Shown: piece by piece, positions 18,755 to 26,944 of the stretch
Layout: every line of letters begins with the position of its first letter
Numbering within the stretch: position 1 is the first letter of the stretch
The notes under the pieces: model-generated
Database searches by the model: none
What the model was told of the DNA's origin: nothing
The model's input: only the letters and a program-made list of their open reading frames with translations
NCBI RefSeq assembly: GCF_002968285.2
Contig: NZ_CP134400.1
Coordinates: 3,348,001 to 3,412,000, forward strand
From: Mycobacterium sp. ITM-2016-00318
Lineage (GTDB): Bacteria > Actinomycetota > Actinomycetes > Mycobacteriales > Mycobacteriaceae
Reading direction: 5' to 3'
Length of the DNA: 64,000 nucleotides
Translations under genes and position numbers: made by a program

Positions 18755-19267
18755 CTAGCCGACGCCTCGATTGAGCCAAGAGACATCGCCCGTATCGCCG
18801 CCGCTGCGATACGGCTCGAGGGCTTCGTCCCATGCGGTGCCCAGCACCGAGTCCAGTTCGGCGGCGAGCATGTCGGCGCCTGATGACATCAACGAGCGCA
18901 GCCGCATTTCGCCGACCATCACATCGCCGTTGGCGCTCATCGTTCCGCTCCACAACCCGAGCTGCGGTGTGTGGCAGAAGCGCTGGCCGTCGACTCCGTT
19001 GCTCGGATCTTCGGTGACCTCGAATCGCAGCACCGACCAGGAACGCAGCGCGTTGGCGAGCTGCCCGCCCGCGCCGACCGGGCCGACCCAGTTGGTGACG
19101 GCGCGCAATTGTCCGGGCATCGCCGGCTGGGGTGTCCAGGTCAGATTGGCCCTCGACCTCAGGGTCGACGACAACGCCCATTCGACATGCGGGCACACGG
19201 CCGCTGGTGAGGCGTGGATGTAAACCACGCCCATCGTCGAGTCGGCGAATTGGTTCGACGCACGCAT
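18755..19267 (-). CDS. DUF3145 family protein
   Basis: A 170-residue actinobacterial protein of the DUF3145 family, strongly conserved in mycobacteria, function unknown. Recognised from V-Y-I-H-A-S-P-A-A-V-C-P-H-V-E-W-A-L, V-T-N-W-V-G-P-V-G and G-T-A-W-D-E-A-L-E. The ATG at 19267 is chosen because GAAGGAG lies 7 bases upstream and family members begin M-R-A-S-N-Q-F-A-D. A longer frame to 19306 lacks support. It is convergent with the lipid kinase gene. Confidence 0.9.
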   Translation of the reverse strand: MRASNQFADSTMGVVYIHASPAAVCPHVEWALSSTLRSRANLTWTPQPAMPGQLRAVTNWVGPVGAGGQLANALRSWSVLRFEVTEDPSNGVDGQRFCHTPQLGLWSGTMSANGDVMVGEMRLRSLMSSGADMLAAELDSVLGTAWDEALEPYRSGGDTGDVSWLNRGVG

Positions 19268-19392
19268 CTGCTGCTCCTTCGGCTCCACGAGGGACGTCTT
19301 CCCCAACGACCTGGTGGTTGAAATGAGCTGCAGTTGTGTCGTACGTGTCTATTGTGCCTTGTGAGGCCCCTGTTGCGCTAGTCCCAGTCCTG

Positions 19393-20214
19393 TTAGCTGT
19401 CGAATTCGGCGATCACCGCATCCGACAGCGCCGGCCAGCGCTCGTAGGCCCAGTCGCCGAAATTCCGGTCGGCCAGCACAACAAGGCCCAGGTCACGGCG
19501 GGGGTCGACCCAGATGAACGTCCCCGACTGGCCGAAATGCCCGTAGGTGCGACCGGAGTTGGTCGACCCGGTCCAGTGCGGCGATTTGGCGCCGCGGATC
19601 TCGAAACCCAGGCCCCAGTCGTTGGGCCGCTGCACGCCGAAGCCCGGCAAAACGCCGTCGAGGCCCGGAAACTGCACCTCGACGGCCGAGTCGTGCATTT
19701 CCGCCGACACCAGCGACGGTCGTAGCAGTTCAGCGGCGAAGGCCCCGAGATCGGCGACCGTCGACGTGCCGCCGTAACCGGCCGCCTCGGCACCGCCCTC
19801 GAGGTCGCTGGAGGCCATTCCGAGCGGCTCGAAGACAGCCTCGGCCAGATATCGGCCGAATTCGATGTCGGCTTCCTTCCCGACCGCCTCCGCGGCCACG
19901 CCGAACCCGTAGTTGGAGTAGATTCGCCGTTTGCCCGGCGGCGACATGACTTGATCGTCGTGCATCGAGTAGCCCGACGCGTGGGCCAGCAGGTGTCGAA
20001 TCGTCGAATCGGGCGGACCCGCGGGCGTGTTGAGTTCGACGACACCCTCTTCGATCGCGATCTGCACGGCGCGCGCCGCCAGTGGCTTGGTCACCGACGC
20101 CAGCGCGAACCGGTGCCCGAGGTCACCGTGCTCGGCGACGACGCCGGCGGGATTGACCACCGCCGCGGCCACATTGGAAACCGGCCAGTCGGCGATGACG
20201 TCGAGTGCAGACAC
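19393..20214 (-). CDS. Serine beta-lactamase-like (class C/esterase) protein
   Basis: A 273-residue penicillin-binding-fold protein. The nucleophile motif S-V-T-K is at residues 40-43 and the second motif Y-S-N at 99-101. H-W-T-G-S-T-N near residue 220 may stand for the third motif. No signal peptide is seen, so it is probably cytoplasmic: an esterase or peptidase rather than a drug-resistance enzyme. Start GTG at 20214; Rv2257c of M. tuberculosis occupies the same slot with nearly the same length. Upstream frame to 20331 overlaps the relic genes. Confidence 0.85.
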   Translation of the reverse strand: MSALDVIADWPVSNVAAAVVNPAGVVAEHGDLGHRFALASVTKPLAARAVQIAIEEGVVELNTPAGPPDSTIRHLLAHASGYSMHDDQVMSPPGKRRIYSNYGFGVAAEAVGKEADIEFGRYLAEAVFEPLGMASSDLEGGAEAAGYGGTSTVADLGAFAAELLRPSLVSAEMHDSAVEVQFPGLDGVLPGFGVQRPNDWGLGFEIRGAKSPHWTGSTNSGRTYGHFGQSGTFIWVDPRRDLGLVVLADRNFGDWAYERWPALSDAVIAEFDS

Positions 20215-20224
20215 CGAAGGGAGC

Positions 20225-20386
20225 CTAGTTCGCCGTCCATGCCGAGACGATCGCGGCCACATGGCGGGCGTCGGTGCCGCAGCACTCGCCGAGGACCCGG
20301 ACTGCGGGCAGCCGGTCGCGCATCGAGGCATGCTGGGCGCCGAGCTCAGCCGGGTCGCCCTCGGTCAGCTCTGTCGCCGCCGTCAC
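20225..20386 (-). pseudogene. C-terminal remnant of a homocysteine S-methyltransferase
   Basis: The 53-residue frame T-A-A-T-E-L-T-E-G-D-P-A-E-L-G then L-P-A-V-R-V-L-G-E-C-C-G-T-D-A-R-H-V-A-A-I resembles the very end of homocysteine S-methyltransferase family proteins. There the G-G-C-C-G-T segment supplies two zinc-ligand Cys. Here the first Gly pair is G-E. The catalytic barrel is absent: upstream lies another gene. A GTGA overlap with the truncated helical gene gives it a possible start codon, so expression as a 53-aa peptide cannot be ruled out. Most likely a relic left by a deletion. Confidence 0.55.
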
Positions 20387-21096
20387 GTGTCGGCCATGAC
20401 CACTCCGGTGACGACCACCCACCGCCGCATCGACTCGGTCCACGCCTCGCGATGCCGCGCATCGACGTGTCTGCCCGGTCGCAGCACCAAACGGTAGACG
20501 TCGCCGGCCCATTCGAGCGGAAGTCGTTCGTCGAGCATCGGAACCAGCGCGTCGTCGAGAAGCCGGTACCCGTCGGCGGCGCGCGACTCCAGCAGCGCGG
20601 CGACTCCGTCGACGACCCGCATGAGCGTGGCCAGCGTCGCATCACCGGTGCTCGAGGCCGCTTCCCGCAACACGGTCGAGGCGCGGGCCAGCGCGGCGGC
20701 GTCACCGGCGGCGACCGCGGCCGCGGAGTCGAGGTAGGCCAGATAACCGTGCGTTCCGCCGGCTGTTGCGTCCACGAGCAGTGCCCTGGCCCGGTCCGCC
20801 CACAGTCGCGACACCACCAGGTGGTCGCGGGCATGCCACAGAAGAGCGAGCACGGCCGCCTCCATCGCCGCGGCGGGGGGATCGGTGCGTATCAACCGGT
20901 CGAACGTACGCGCTGCCAGGCGGACCGCCTCGCTTCCGTGGCCGAGCCGCCAGGCGGCGACGCTGTAGGCGTCCAGGTCGTCAGTCGGCATCGGCCCGAG
21001 GCCGTCGGCTCGCACGAATGCGGCGTAGCTGGCCGCCCAGTCGTTGCGCCGGTGGGCGGTGCGGGCCTCGCTGAGGTAGTCGATCAGGGTGTCCAT
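20383..21096 (-). pseudogene. Truncated helical-repeat protein (LuxR-type N-terminal region)
   Basis: A 237-residue frame with TPR-like helices (A-R-T-A-H-R-R-N-D-W-A-A-S-Y-A-A-F, W-R-L-G-H-G-S-E-A-V-R-L-A, L-P-L-E-W-A-G-D-V-Y). It resembles the N-terminal half of a known class of actinobacterial LuxR regulators that normally continue through a second helical half to a LuxR helix-turn-helix. Here the frame ends soon after R-E-A-W-T-E-S-M-R-R-W, so the C-terminal half is missing. It could still be expressed from the ATG at 21096 as a short helical protein. Truncated relics flank it on both sides. Confidence 0.5.
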
Positions 21097-21437
21097 CGCC
21101 TCTCCATCACACCAGTTGGATCGACCGCTTCGCCAGGCCCATCCAATAGCCGTCGACGACCTGCCTCGGCGGTCGTGGCCAGTGCCGGCGCACCAGGAGC
21201 GTCGTAGGTGACGGCGTAGTAGCGGTCCGGAAACCCCCAGAAGTCGTAGGTCAACGGCGTCTCGACGGTGGTCGAGCCGATGGTCAGAGGTGCGGCCTCC
21301 CAGTGAGCGGAGATGACGAGGATCGCTTTCGGAGCAGGCAGCTCCCCTGCCCAGGCTGCGAGCTGCGACACCCACAGCTCGTCGTCGACGAGTGGCGGGG
21401 CGCCATGGCTGAGATACAGCACCGGAGTGGCCGTCAT
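21084..21437 (-). pseudogene. Truncated DODA-type extradiol aromatic dioxygenase
   Basis: The 117-residue frame starts like 4,5-DOPA extradiol dioxygenases (LigB superfamily): V-L-Y-L-S-H-G-A-P-P-L with the first metal His, then A-I-L-V-I-S-A-H-W-E and Y-D-F-W-G-F-P-D-R-Y-Y-A-V. Full-length family members have about 260 residues, with further metal and catalytic His in the second half. This frame loses similarity near residue 100 (P-A-L-A-T-T-A-E-A-G) and stops. The enzyme cannot be active as drawn. The ATG at 21437 and the N-terminus are intact. Confidence 0.7.
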
Positions 21438-21490
21438 GGTTACAGGCTTGCACTATCGGGCCGCCGACGCTGCCCGCTAAGGTTTGACTC

Positions 21491-22579
21491 ATGGGTCAAA
21501 CAGTGCGCGGAGTGATCTCGAGAAAGAAGGGCGAACCGGTCGAGGTGACCGATGTGGTCATTCCCGATCCTGGTCCAGCCGAGGTGGTGGTCGATATCCA
21601 AGCCTGCGGCGTCTGCCACACCGATCTGACCTACCGCGAGGGCGGCATCAACGACGAGTACCCGTTCCTGCTGGGCCACGAGGCGGCAGGCACGGTCGAA
21701 TCCGTCGGGGCCGGTGTCACGAATGTGGAGCCCGGCGATTTCGTGATCCTCAACTGGCGCGCGGTGTGCGGGCAGTGCCGGGCATGCAAGCGCGGCCGCC
21801 CGCACTTGTGCTTCGACACCTTCAACGCCGAGCAGAAGATGACGCTGACCGACGGCACCGAGCTGACCCCGGCTTTGGGCATCGGGGCCTTCGTCGACAA
21901 GACGCTGGTACACGAAGGCCAGTGCACGAAAGTCGATCCCGCTGCCGACCCGGCCGTCGCCGGGCTGCTGGGCTGCGGGGTGATGGCCGGTATCGGCGCG
22001 GCGATCAACACCGGTGCGGTCAACCGCGACGACACCGTCGCGGTGATCGGCTGCGGTGGTGTGGGCGACGCCGCGATCGCCGGAGCGGCGTTGGTCGGTG
22101 CCAAGCGGATCATCGCGGTAGACACGGACAACAAGAAACTTGACTGGGCGCGTCAGTTCGGTGCCACGCACACGATCAACGCGCGCGAACTCGATCCGGT
22201 CGCGACGATCCAGGACCTCACCGACGGCAACGGTGCCGACGTCGTGATCGACGCTGTCGGCAGACCCGAAACCTGGAAGCAGGCGTTCTACGCCCGCGAT
22301 CTGGCGGGAACCGTTGTGCTGGTGGGTGTTCCGACGCCCGACATGGAGCTCGAGATGCCGCTGGTGGACTTCTTCTCCCGCGGCGGTTCGCTGAAATCGT
22401 CGTGGTACGGCGACTGCCTGCCCGAGCGCGACTTCCCCACGCTGATCAGCCTGTATCTGCAGGGCAGGCTGCCGCTGGAGAAGTTCGTCTCCGAACGCAT
22501 CGGACTCGACGACATCGAGGACGCCTTCCACAAGATGCACGCAGGCGAGGTGCTGCGCTCGGTGGTGGTGTTCAAATGA
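21491..22579 (+). CDS. mscR: S-nitrosomycothiol reductase / mycothiol-dependent formaldehyde dehydrogenase
   Basis: A 362-residue zinc medium-chain dehydrogenase of the class III alcohol dehydrogenase type. The catalytic zinc site starts at C-G-V-C-H-T-D (Cys39 or Cys42 region) and G-H-E-A-A-G-T-V-E. The structural zinc lobe is [15 protein letters not shown]. The NAD fold has [11 protein letters not shown]. tuberculosis MscR (Rv2259) oxidises S-hydroxymethyl-mycothiol and reduces S-nitrosomycothiol. The downstream hydrolase overlaps by ATGA, which fits a two-step formaldehyde detoxification pair. Confidence 0.93.
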   Translation: MGQTVRGVISRKKGEPVEVTDVVIPDPGPAEVVVDIQACGVCHTDLTYREGGINDEYPFLLGHEAAGTVESVGAGVTNVEPGDFVILNWRAVCGQCRACKRGRPHLCFDTFNAEQKMTLTDGTELTPALGIGAFVDKTLVHEGQCTKVDPAADPAVAGLLGCGVMAGIGAAINTGAVNRDDTVAVIGCGGVGDAAIAGAALVGAKRIIAVDTDNKKLDWARQFGATHTINARELDPVATIQDLTDGNGADVVIDAVGRPETWKQAFYARDLAGTVVLVGVPTPDMELEMPLVDFFSRGGSLKSSWYGDCLPERDFPTLISLYLQGRLPLEKFVSERIGLDDIEDAFHKMHAGEVLRSVVVFK

Positions 22580-23205
22580 ACGGCGGACCGATTCAGCGCA
22601 TTGTCACCCACGGCACCTTCGAACTCGACGGCGGCAGCTGGGAAGTCGACAACAACATCTGGATCGTTGGCGACGAGAACGAGGTGGTGGTGTTCGACGC
22701 GGCACACGACGCCGGGCCGATCGTCAACGCCGTCGGCGGCCGCAATGTGGTCGCTGTGGTGTGCACCCACGGCCACAACGACCACGTGACGGTGGCGCCG
22801 GAACTCGGCGACGCGCTCGACGCGCCGGTGCTGCTGCATCCGGCCGACGACGTGCTGTGGCGAATGACGCACCCCGACAGGGAGTTCCGCTCGGTCGGCG
22901 ACAGCGAGAAGCTGCGCGTCGCAGGAACCGAGATCCGCGCCCTGCACACGCCGGGCCATTCGCCCGGCTCGGTCTGCTGGTATGCGCCCGAGTTGGGCGG
23001 CGTGTTCAGCGGGGACACGTTGTTCGAGGGCGGACCTGGCGCGACGGGCAGGTCGTACTCCGACTTCCCGACGATCCTCGAGTCGATCGCCGGCAGGCTC
23101 GGCAAGCTACCTGGCGAAACCGTCGTCTACACCGGCCACGGCGACTCCACCACCATCGGCGACGAGATCGTCCACTACGACGAATGGGTCGCACGAGGCC
23201 ACTGA
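22576..23205 (+). CDS. Metallo-beta-lactamase-fold hydrolase, probable S-formylmycothiol hydrolase
   Basis: A 209-residue binuclear metal hydrolase. The zinc site is T-H-G-H-N-D-H (residues 64-70), followed by [16 protein letters not shown] and the last His in V-Y-T-G-H-G-D. The start ATG at 22576 overlaps the mscR stop (ATGA), so the two are made together. MscR yields S-formylmycothiol, and a thioester hydrolase of this fold is the expected partner that releases formate. That role is inferred from the coupling; Rv2260 holds the same place. Confidence 0.88.
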   Translation: MNGGPIQRIVTHGTFELDGGSWEVDNNIWIVGDENEVVVFDAAHDAGPIVNAVGGRNVVAVVCTHGHNDHVTVAPELGDALDAPVLLHPADDVLWRMTHPDREFRSVGDSEKLRVAGTEIRALHTPGHSPGSVCWYAPELGGVFSGDTLFEGGPGATGRSYSDFPTILESIAGRLGKLPGETVVYTGHGDSTTIGDEIVHYDEWVARGH

Positions 23206-23206
23206 T

Positions 23207-23244
23207 CTTCCTTCGCGAGCGGGTGGGCCCGCGGGAGAAGGAAG
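23207..23244. terminator. Bidirectional terminator hairpin
   Basis: Inverted repeat CTTCCTTC ... GAAGGAAG (8 bp) with a nested CGGG/CCCG stem, located in the 44-bp gap between the convergent hydrolase and SHOCT-protein genes. Read on either strand it forms a long GC-rich hairpin. Placement supports termination of both units. Confidence 0.65.
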
Positions 23245-23249
23245 GACAG

Positions 23250-23984
23250 CTAGCCGTCGAGGATTCGGCGCTTCTCGGCCTCGAACTCGTCCTCGGTCAA
23301 CGCGCCGGAGTCCCGTAACGCGGCCAGATTCTTGAGCGCCTCGATGCGGATGCCGTCGTCGGTCGGGGTGTAGGGGTCCCTCACCTCGTGCAGGTCGCCG
23401 ACGCTGAACGTCGCGCCGACCGGGGTCGCCGGCGATGGGCGCTTGCCGCTTCTCACCGCATAGATGATCGCCGCCGTCAACTCGATCAACCCGAGGACGA
23501 GCACGCCGCCGAACACCCACGCCAGCGTGGCGTTCGACGAATCCTTGCCGAATGCCAGTTGCGGGTTGAGGTAGCCGTTCACCTGGCCGTCGGTGCTGAT
23601 GTCGTAGGTGCCGTCCGCCGGGATCTGCACCGTCCACACCCTGATGTGGACATCGTTGTTGATCGACGTCGTCGTGCCCCAGTTCTCGTCGACCTTCGGT
23701 TGCGGAATGCCCTCGGGGGGAGTCATTGTCAACCCAAGGGACGGCACCGGTAGGCCGCCTCCACTCGGACTGCCGACGGTCTGGGTGTGGAAACTGACGG
23801 TCGCTTCGCCCGCAGGCAGATGCAGGCTGCTCGAGCCGGGGATCGGCACCTCGCCGTAGGCGTCGTACTCGTCGAAGATGAACGCGTTGAGCACCAGGGT
23901 GACGATGAGGCCGACAATGGCTACGGCCAGCGTCAGCACCGCCGCGACGATGAAGATTTTGGGCGCCGTGCGTCCGCCAGCCAT
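23250..23984 (-). CDS. Membrane protein with C-terminal SHOCT domain
   Basis: A 244-residue protein with two membrane helices (about residues 10-33 and 155-177) enclosing an extracellular beta-rich domain of about 120 residues. The cytoplasmic end is a SHOCT motif (A-L-K-N-L-A-A-L-R-D-S-G-A-L-T-E-D-E-F then K-R-R-I-L), a short helical hairpin common at the ends of membrane and phage proteins. The ectodomain has W-T-V-Q-I-P-A-D-G-T-Y-D-I-S, a jelly-roll-like strand. Specific function is unknown. Transcribed towards the terminator at 23207-23244. Confidence 0.8.
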   Translation of the reverse strand: MAGGRTAPKIFIVAAVLTLAVAIVGLIVTLVLNAFIFDEYDAYGEVPIPGSSSLHLPAGEATVSFHTQTVGSPSGGGLPVPSLGLTMTPPEGIPQPKVDENWGTTTSINNDVHIRVWTVQIPADGTYDISTDGQVNGYLNPQLAFGKDSSNATLAWVFGGVLVLGLIELTAAIIYAVRSGKRPSPATPVGATFSVGDLHEVRDPYTPTDDGIRIEALKNLAALRDSGALTEDEFEAEKRRILDG

Positions 23985-24032
23985 TCGCGCAGTCTGTCAC
24001 GCGGCGACCGGCAAGACTACTACCGTGGTCGC

Positions 24033-25142
24033 ATGCCCGAGAAGCCGTCGGCGGTGCCCGAGTCGAGCGTGGTCGTTCGACCCGAGCCGATGGACAGCGA
24101 GAAATTCACCGTCAGCTCTCGGCTCCAGGCCGCCGGATTGCGTCCGGCGATAGAGCTTTTCGAACGCGCAGCCGACACCGTGCCGTTGCCACGGTCACCG
24201 CAGCCTGTGGTGATCGCCGACTACGGCGCATCAACCGGACACAACTCGCTTGCCCCCATTTCGGCTGCGCTACCCGTGCTGCGCAACCGGATTCGGCCCG
24301 AGCATTCGATCCTCGTCGTGCACACAGACGTGCCCGAAAACAACTTCACCGTGATGTTCGAGACGCTGGCCGAGGACCCCGACACCTACCTGCACAAGGA
24401 CGCGGCGACGTTCGCCTCCGCCGTGGGAAGGTCGTTCTACAGCCAGATCATCCCGTCCAACAGCGTCCACCTCGGCTGGTCGTCGTGGGCGATTCAGTGG
24501 CTCCGCCGGGTGCCCGCGCCGGTGCCCGATCACGTGCAGGTGACCTACAGCGCCGACGAGGGCGTGCGTGCCGCGTACGAGAAGCAGGCCGCACACGACT
24601 GGCACGAGTTCGTCGCGTTCCGAGGTCGCGAGCTGTGTCCCGGCGGACAGCTGGTCATCTTGACCATGGCCCTCGACGAGGACGGCGGCTTCGGTTACCG
24701 GCCACTGCTCGACGCCCTCGTCGACGGGCTCGACGAGTTGGCCGCCGCCGGCCTGCTGACCGAGGACGAAGTACGTCGGATGTGCCTGCCGACCGTCGGC
24801 AGGCGCGAGTCCGACTTCCGGGCGCCGTTCGCCCCGTCCGGCCGCTTGGAGCGCCTGGCGATCGAACATCTCGAGGTGTTCGACGCCGAGGACAGGTTTT
24901 TCACGCAATACCAAGTCGACCACGACGCAACCGCTTTCGGCGCGCTCTGGGCAGGCTTCGTGCGGGCATCGGTCTTCCCGACGTTGGCGACCGCACTGGC
25001 CGACGGCCGCGAAGATGCTCGGTCACCGGAATTCTTCGACCGCCTCGAGGCCGGCATCGTCGAGCGGTTGGCTGCGGCACCCGAACCGATGCATATCCCG
25101 TTCGCGAAATTGGTGCTGACGAAACAACGGAGTGCGAAATGA
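24033..25142 (+). CDS. SABATH-type SAM-dependent carboxyl methyltransferase
   Basis: A 369-residue enzyme of the salicylate/jasmonate carboxyl methyltransferase (SABATH) family, which methylates small carboxylic acids with S-adenosylmethionine. The SAM loop is V-I-A-D-Y-G-A-S-T-G-H-N-S-L (about residues 60-73). Later marks are Y-S-Q-I-I-P-S-N-S-V-H-L-G-W-S-S-W-A-I-Q-W-L, the family's S-F-Y-x-x-L-x-P-x-x-S-x-x-x-x-x-S-S-x-x-x-x-W-L region, and G-G-Q-L-V-I. ATG at 24033; a frame from 23787 runs antisense through the SHOCT gene and is not used. Native substrate unknown; fatty-acid or aromatic acids are possible. Confidence 0.82.
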   Translation: MPEKPSAVPESSVVVRPEPMDSEKFTVSSRLQAAGLRPAIELFERAADTVPLPRSPQPVVIADYGASTGHNSLAPISAALPVLRNRIRPEHSILVVHTDVPENNFTVMFETLAEDPDTYLHKDAATFASAVGRSFYSQIIPSNSVHLGWSSWAIQWLRRVPAPVPDHVQVTYSADEGVRAAYEKQAAHDWHEFVAFRGRELCPGGQLVILTMALDEDGGFGYRPLLDALVDGLDELAAAGLLTEDEVRRMCLPTVGRRESDFRAPFAPSGRLERLAIEHLEVFDAEDRFFTQYQVDHDATAFGALWAGFVRASVFPTLATALADGREDARSPEFFDRLEAGIVERLAAAPEPMHIPFAKLVLTKQRSAK

Positions 25143-25170
25143 CCTCTGCCGCTGCGGTCGGGCCGCTGGT

Positions 25171-26934
25171 CTACGGCCGCATCTCGTAGGCGCCGTCGTA
25201 GGCCTTCACCCGTTCCCACACCCTGCCGAAGCGTTCGGTATCCGACACCGGTTTGCGGACCGCGCCGAGCGCCCAGTCCTGCTGAGCCTGCGTCGAGCTC
25301 GACTTACCATGCAGGGCAACCGCGTACGCACTGAAGTCGCGTACCTGGAAGTCGAAGATCTGGTCGACGATGTCTGCCATATCCGAGTCCATGCCCGTCA
25401 GCGCCGCCTGCTCGAGAATCAGCTGGCCGTAGACGATCAGCGAGAAGAGGTGGCCCACGTTGAGCAGGAAGTCCAGATCCTTCTGTTGGCCGGCATCTGG
25501 AGCGGCGGTGAAGAGGAACTCCCTGAAGGCCTGCGCCTGCTCGTAGAAACGCGCGACGTTGGGGATGGTCAGGTGCCGTTCGTAAGCCGGCGTCCAGTCG
25601 GCGAACTGAACTTTCCCCGCACCGCGCGTCGGACCCTGCTTCCAGAAGAAAACGTCGTCGGCGGGATCGTTGCGGCTCGGAATCTCCGGATACTGGGCCG
25701 GATTGAGCATGTAGTTCGGCATGAACTTCAACACGAGACCGACGTTGACGTGAACGGTGCCTTCCAGACGGGGCAGTGCCCCGATGAGCTGCGCCACCTC
25801 GCGGAACATCGTGTTCTTCTCATACCCCTTGGCGGCGACGACATCGTGGAGCGCCCGCACGACGTTCTCGCCCTCCATCGTGACCTTGGCCTTGGTCACG
25901 GGATTGAACAACAGGTAGCGCCGATCGTCGAGGCTCGCGCTGCGCAGGTAGTCGACCGAGCGCTGGCTGAACAGTTTCATCGCCACTATCCGCGCATACG
26001 AGTCGACGAAATTGGCCCGCACGTGGGCGAAGTCGGTCACCGGGTTGCCGTACAGGATCCGATTCTGCGCGTGGGTGATCGCCTCGTAGAAGGCGTGTTC
26101 GACCATGCCGATGGAACACGTGCACAAATTGAACTTGCCGATGTTGACCGTGTTCAGCGCCGCCGCAAAGGCTTCCACGCCGGTATGCAGGATGTCCTCG
26201 GCGCGCACCGGATAGTTCTCCAGCCGGAACGTCGATACGTAGATCTGCATGTGCACGACGTTGTCGACCAGGTGGTAGTTCTCGTGACGGCTGTCGGCGA
26301 CGAAGAACACATACCCTTCCCCAGCGTCCGCCTCACCGACGTCGCCGCGCCGGCCGAACACCGAAACCATGCTCGCCACATTGCCGTTGCCGATGTAGTA
26401 CTTCTCCCCCGTCGCCCGGTAGAGGATGCCGTTGGCGACGTCCTCCTCGCTTGCCGGTGTGAGGACCATGTCGGTGTTGTAGACGTCGGCGCCGTGCTCG
26501 CGCTCGGACAGCCCGAACGCCATCACCTCGCCGGCCGCGAGATCGTCGGCGGCCTTGAGCTTGGCGTCCTTGTTCTCGCTCTGCCAGATCGGCCCGAGAC
26601 CCAGGATGGTGACCTGCTCGGTGTACCAGTAGGTCAGCCCGTAGAACCCGAGGATCTCCGACAGCGCAGCGTTGCGCGCGGCATCCCATCGCTTGTTCTC
26701 GTCGCCTGCGGCGAACTCCGACGGCGTGAGGAACGTCGCGAAGAGACCCTCGCGCTTGACGAAGTCGACGAAGTCGCCCGGCCACACCGCCTTGAGGTCG
26801 TCGTCCAGCAGCCGCTTCTTGCCCTGGCCCTCGAAGAAATCGATGGTCGCACGCAGCAACCGGCGGGTCTCGGCGTCGAACCGCTCCGGATCGTAGGTGT
26901 TCGGATTGAACAGCAGGCCGTCCATCTTGGTCAT
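25171..26934 (-). CDS. Acyl-CoA dehydrogenase-like flavoprotein, 587 aa
   Basis: A large acyl-CoA dehydrogenase/oxidase-fold protein. Recognisable parts are an N-terminal helical domain with F-Y-G-L-T-Y-W-Y-T-E-Q-V, the beta domain with V-M-A-F-G-L-S-E-R-E-H-G-A-D-V-Y (the flavin-contacting S-E-x-x-x-G-A-D region, about residue 145) and Y-Y-I-G-N-G-N-V-A-S, and a long helical C-terminal half. At 587 residues it is near the size of acyl-CoA oxidases and FadE5-like enzymes rather than the usual 380-400. The catalytic Glu could not be placed with confidence. It likely acts on fatty acyl-CoA, substrate unknown. Confidence 0.8.
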   Translation of the reverse strand: MTKMDGLLFNPNTYDPERFDAETRRLLRATIDFFEGQGKKRLLDDDLKAVWPGDFVDFVKREGLFATFLTPSEFAAGDENKRWDAARNAALSEILGFYGLTYWYTEQVTILGLGPIWQSENKDAKLKAADDLAAGEVMAFGLSEREHGADVYNTDMVLTPASEEDVANGILYRATGEKYYIGNGNVASMVSVFGRRGDVGEADAGEGYVFFVADSRHENYHLVDNVVHMQIYVSTFRLENYPVRAEDILHTGVEAFAAALNTVNIGKFNLCTCSIGMVEHAFYEAITHAQNRILYGNPVTDFAHVRANFVDSYARIVAMKLFSQRSVDYLRSASLDDRRYLLFNPVTKAKVTMEGENVVRALHDVVAAKGYEKNTMFREVAQLIGALPRLEGTVHVNVGLVLKFMPNYMLNPAQYPEIPSRNDPADDVFFWKQGPTRGAGKVQFADWTPAYERHLTIPNVARFYEQAQAFREFLFTAAPDAGQQKDLDFLLNVGHLFSLIVYGQLILEQAALTGMDSDMADIVDQIFDFQVRDFSAYAVALHGKSSSTQAQQDWALGAVRKPVSDTERFGRVWERVKAYDGAYEMRP

Positions 26935-26944
26935 GGACGAGAGC

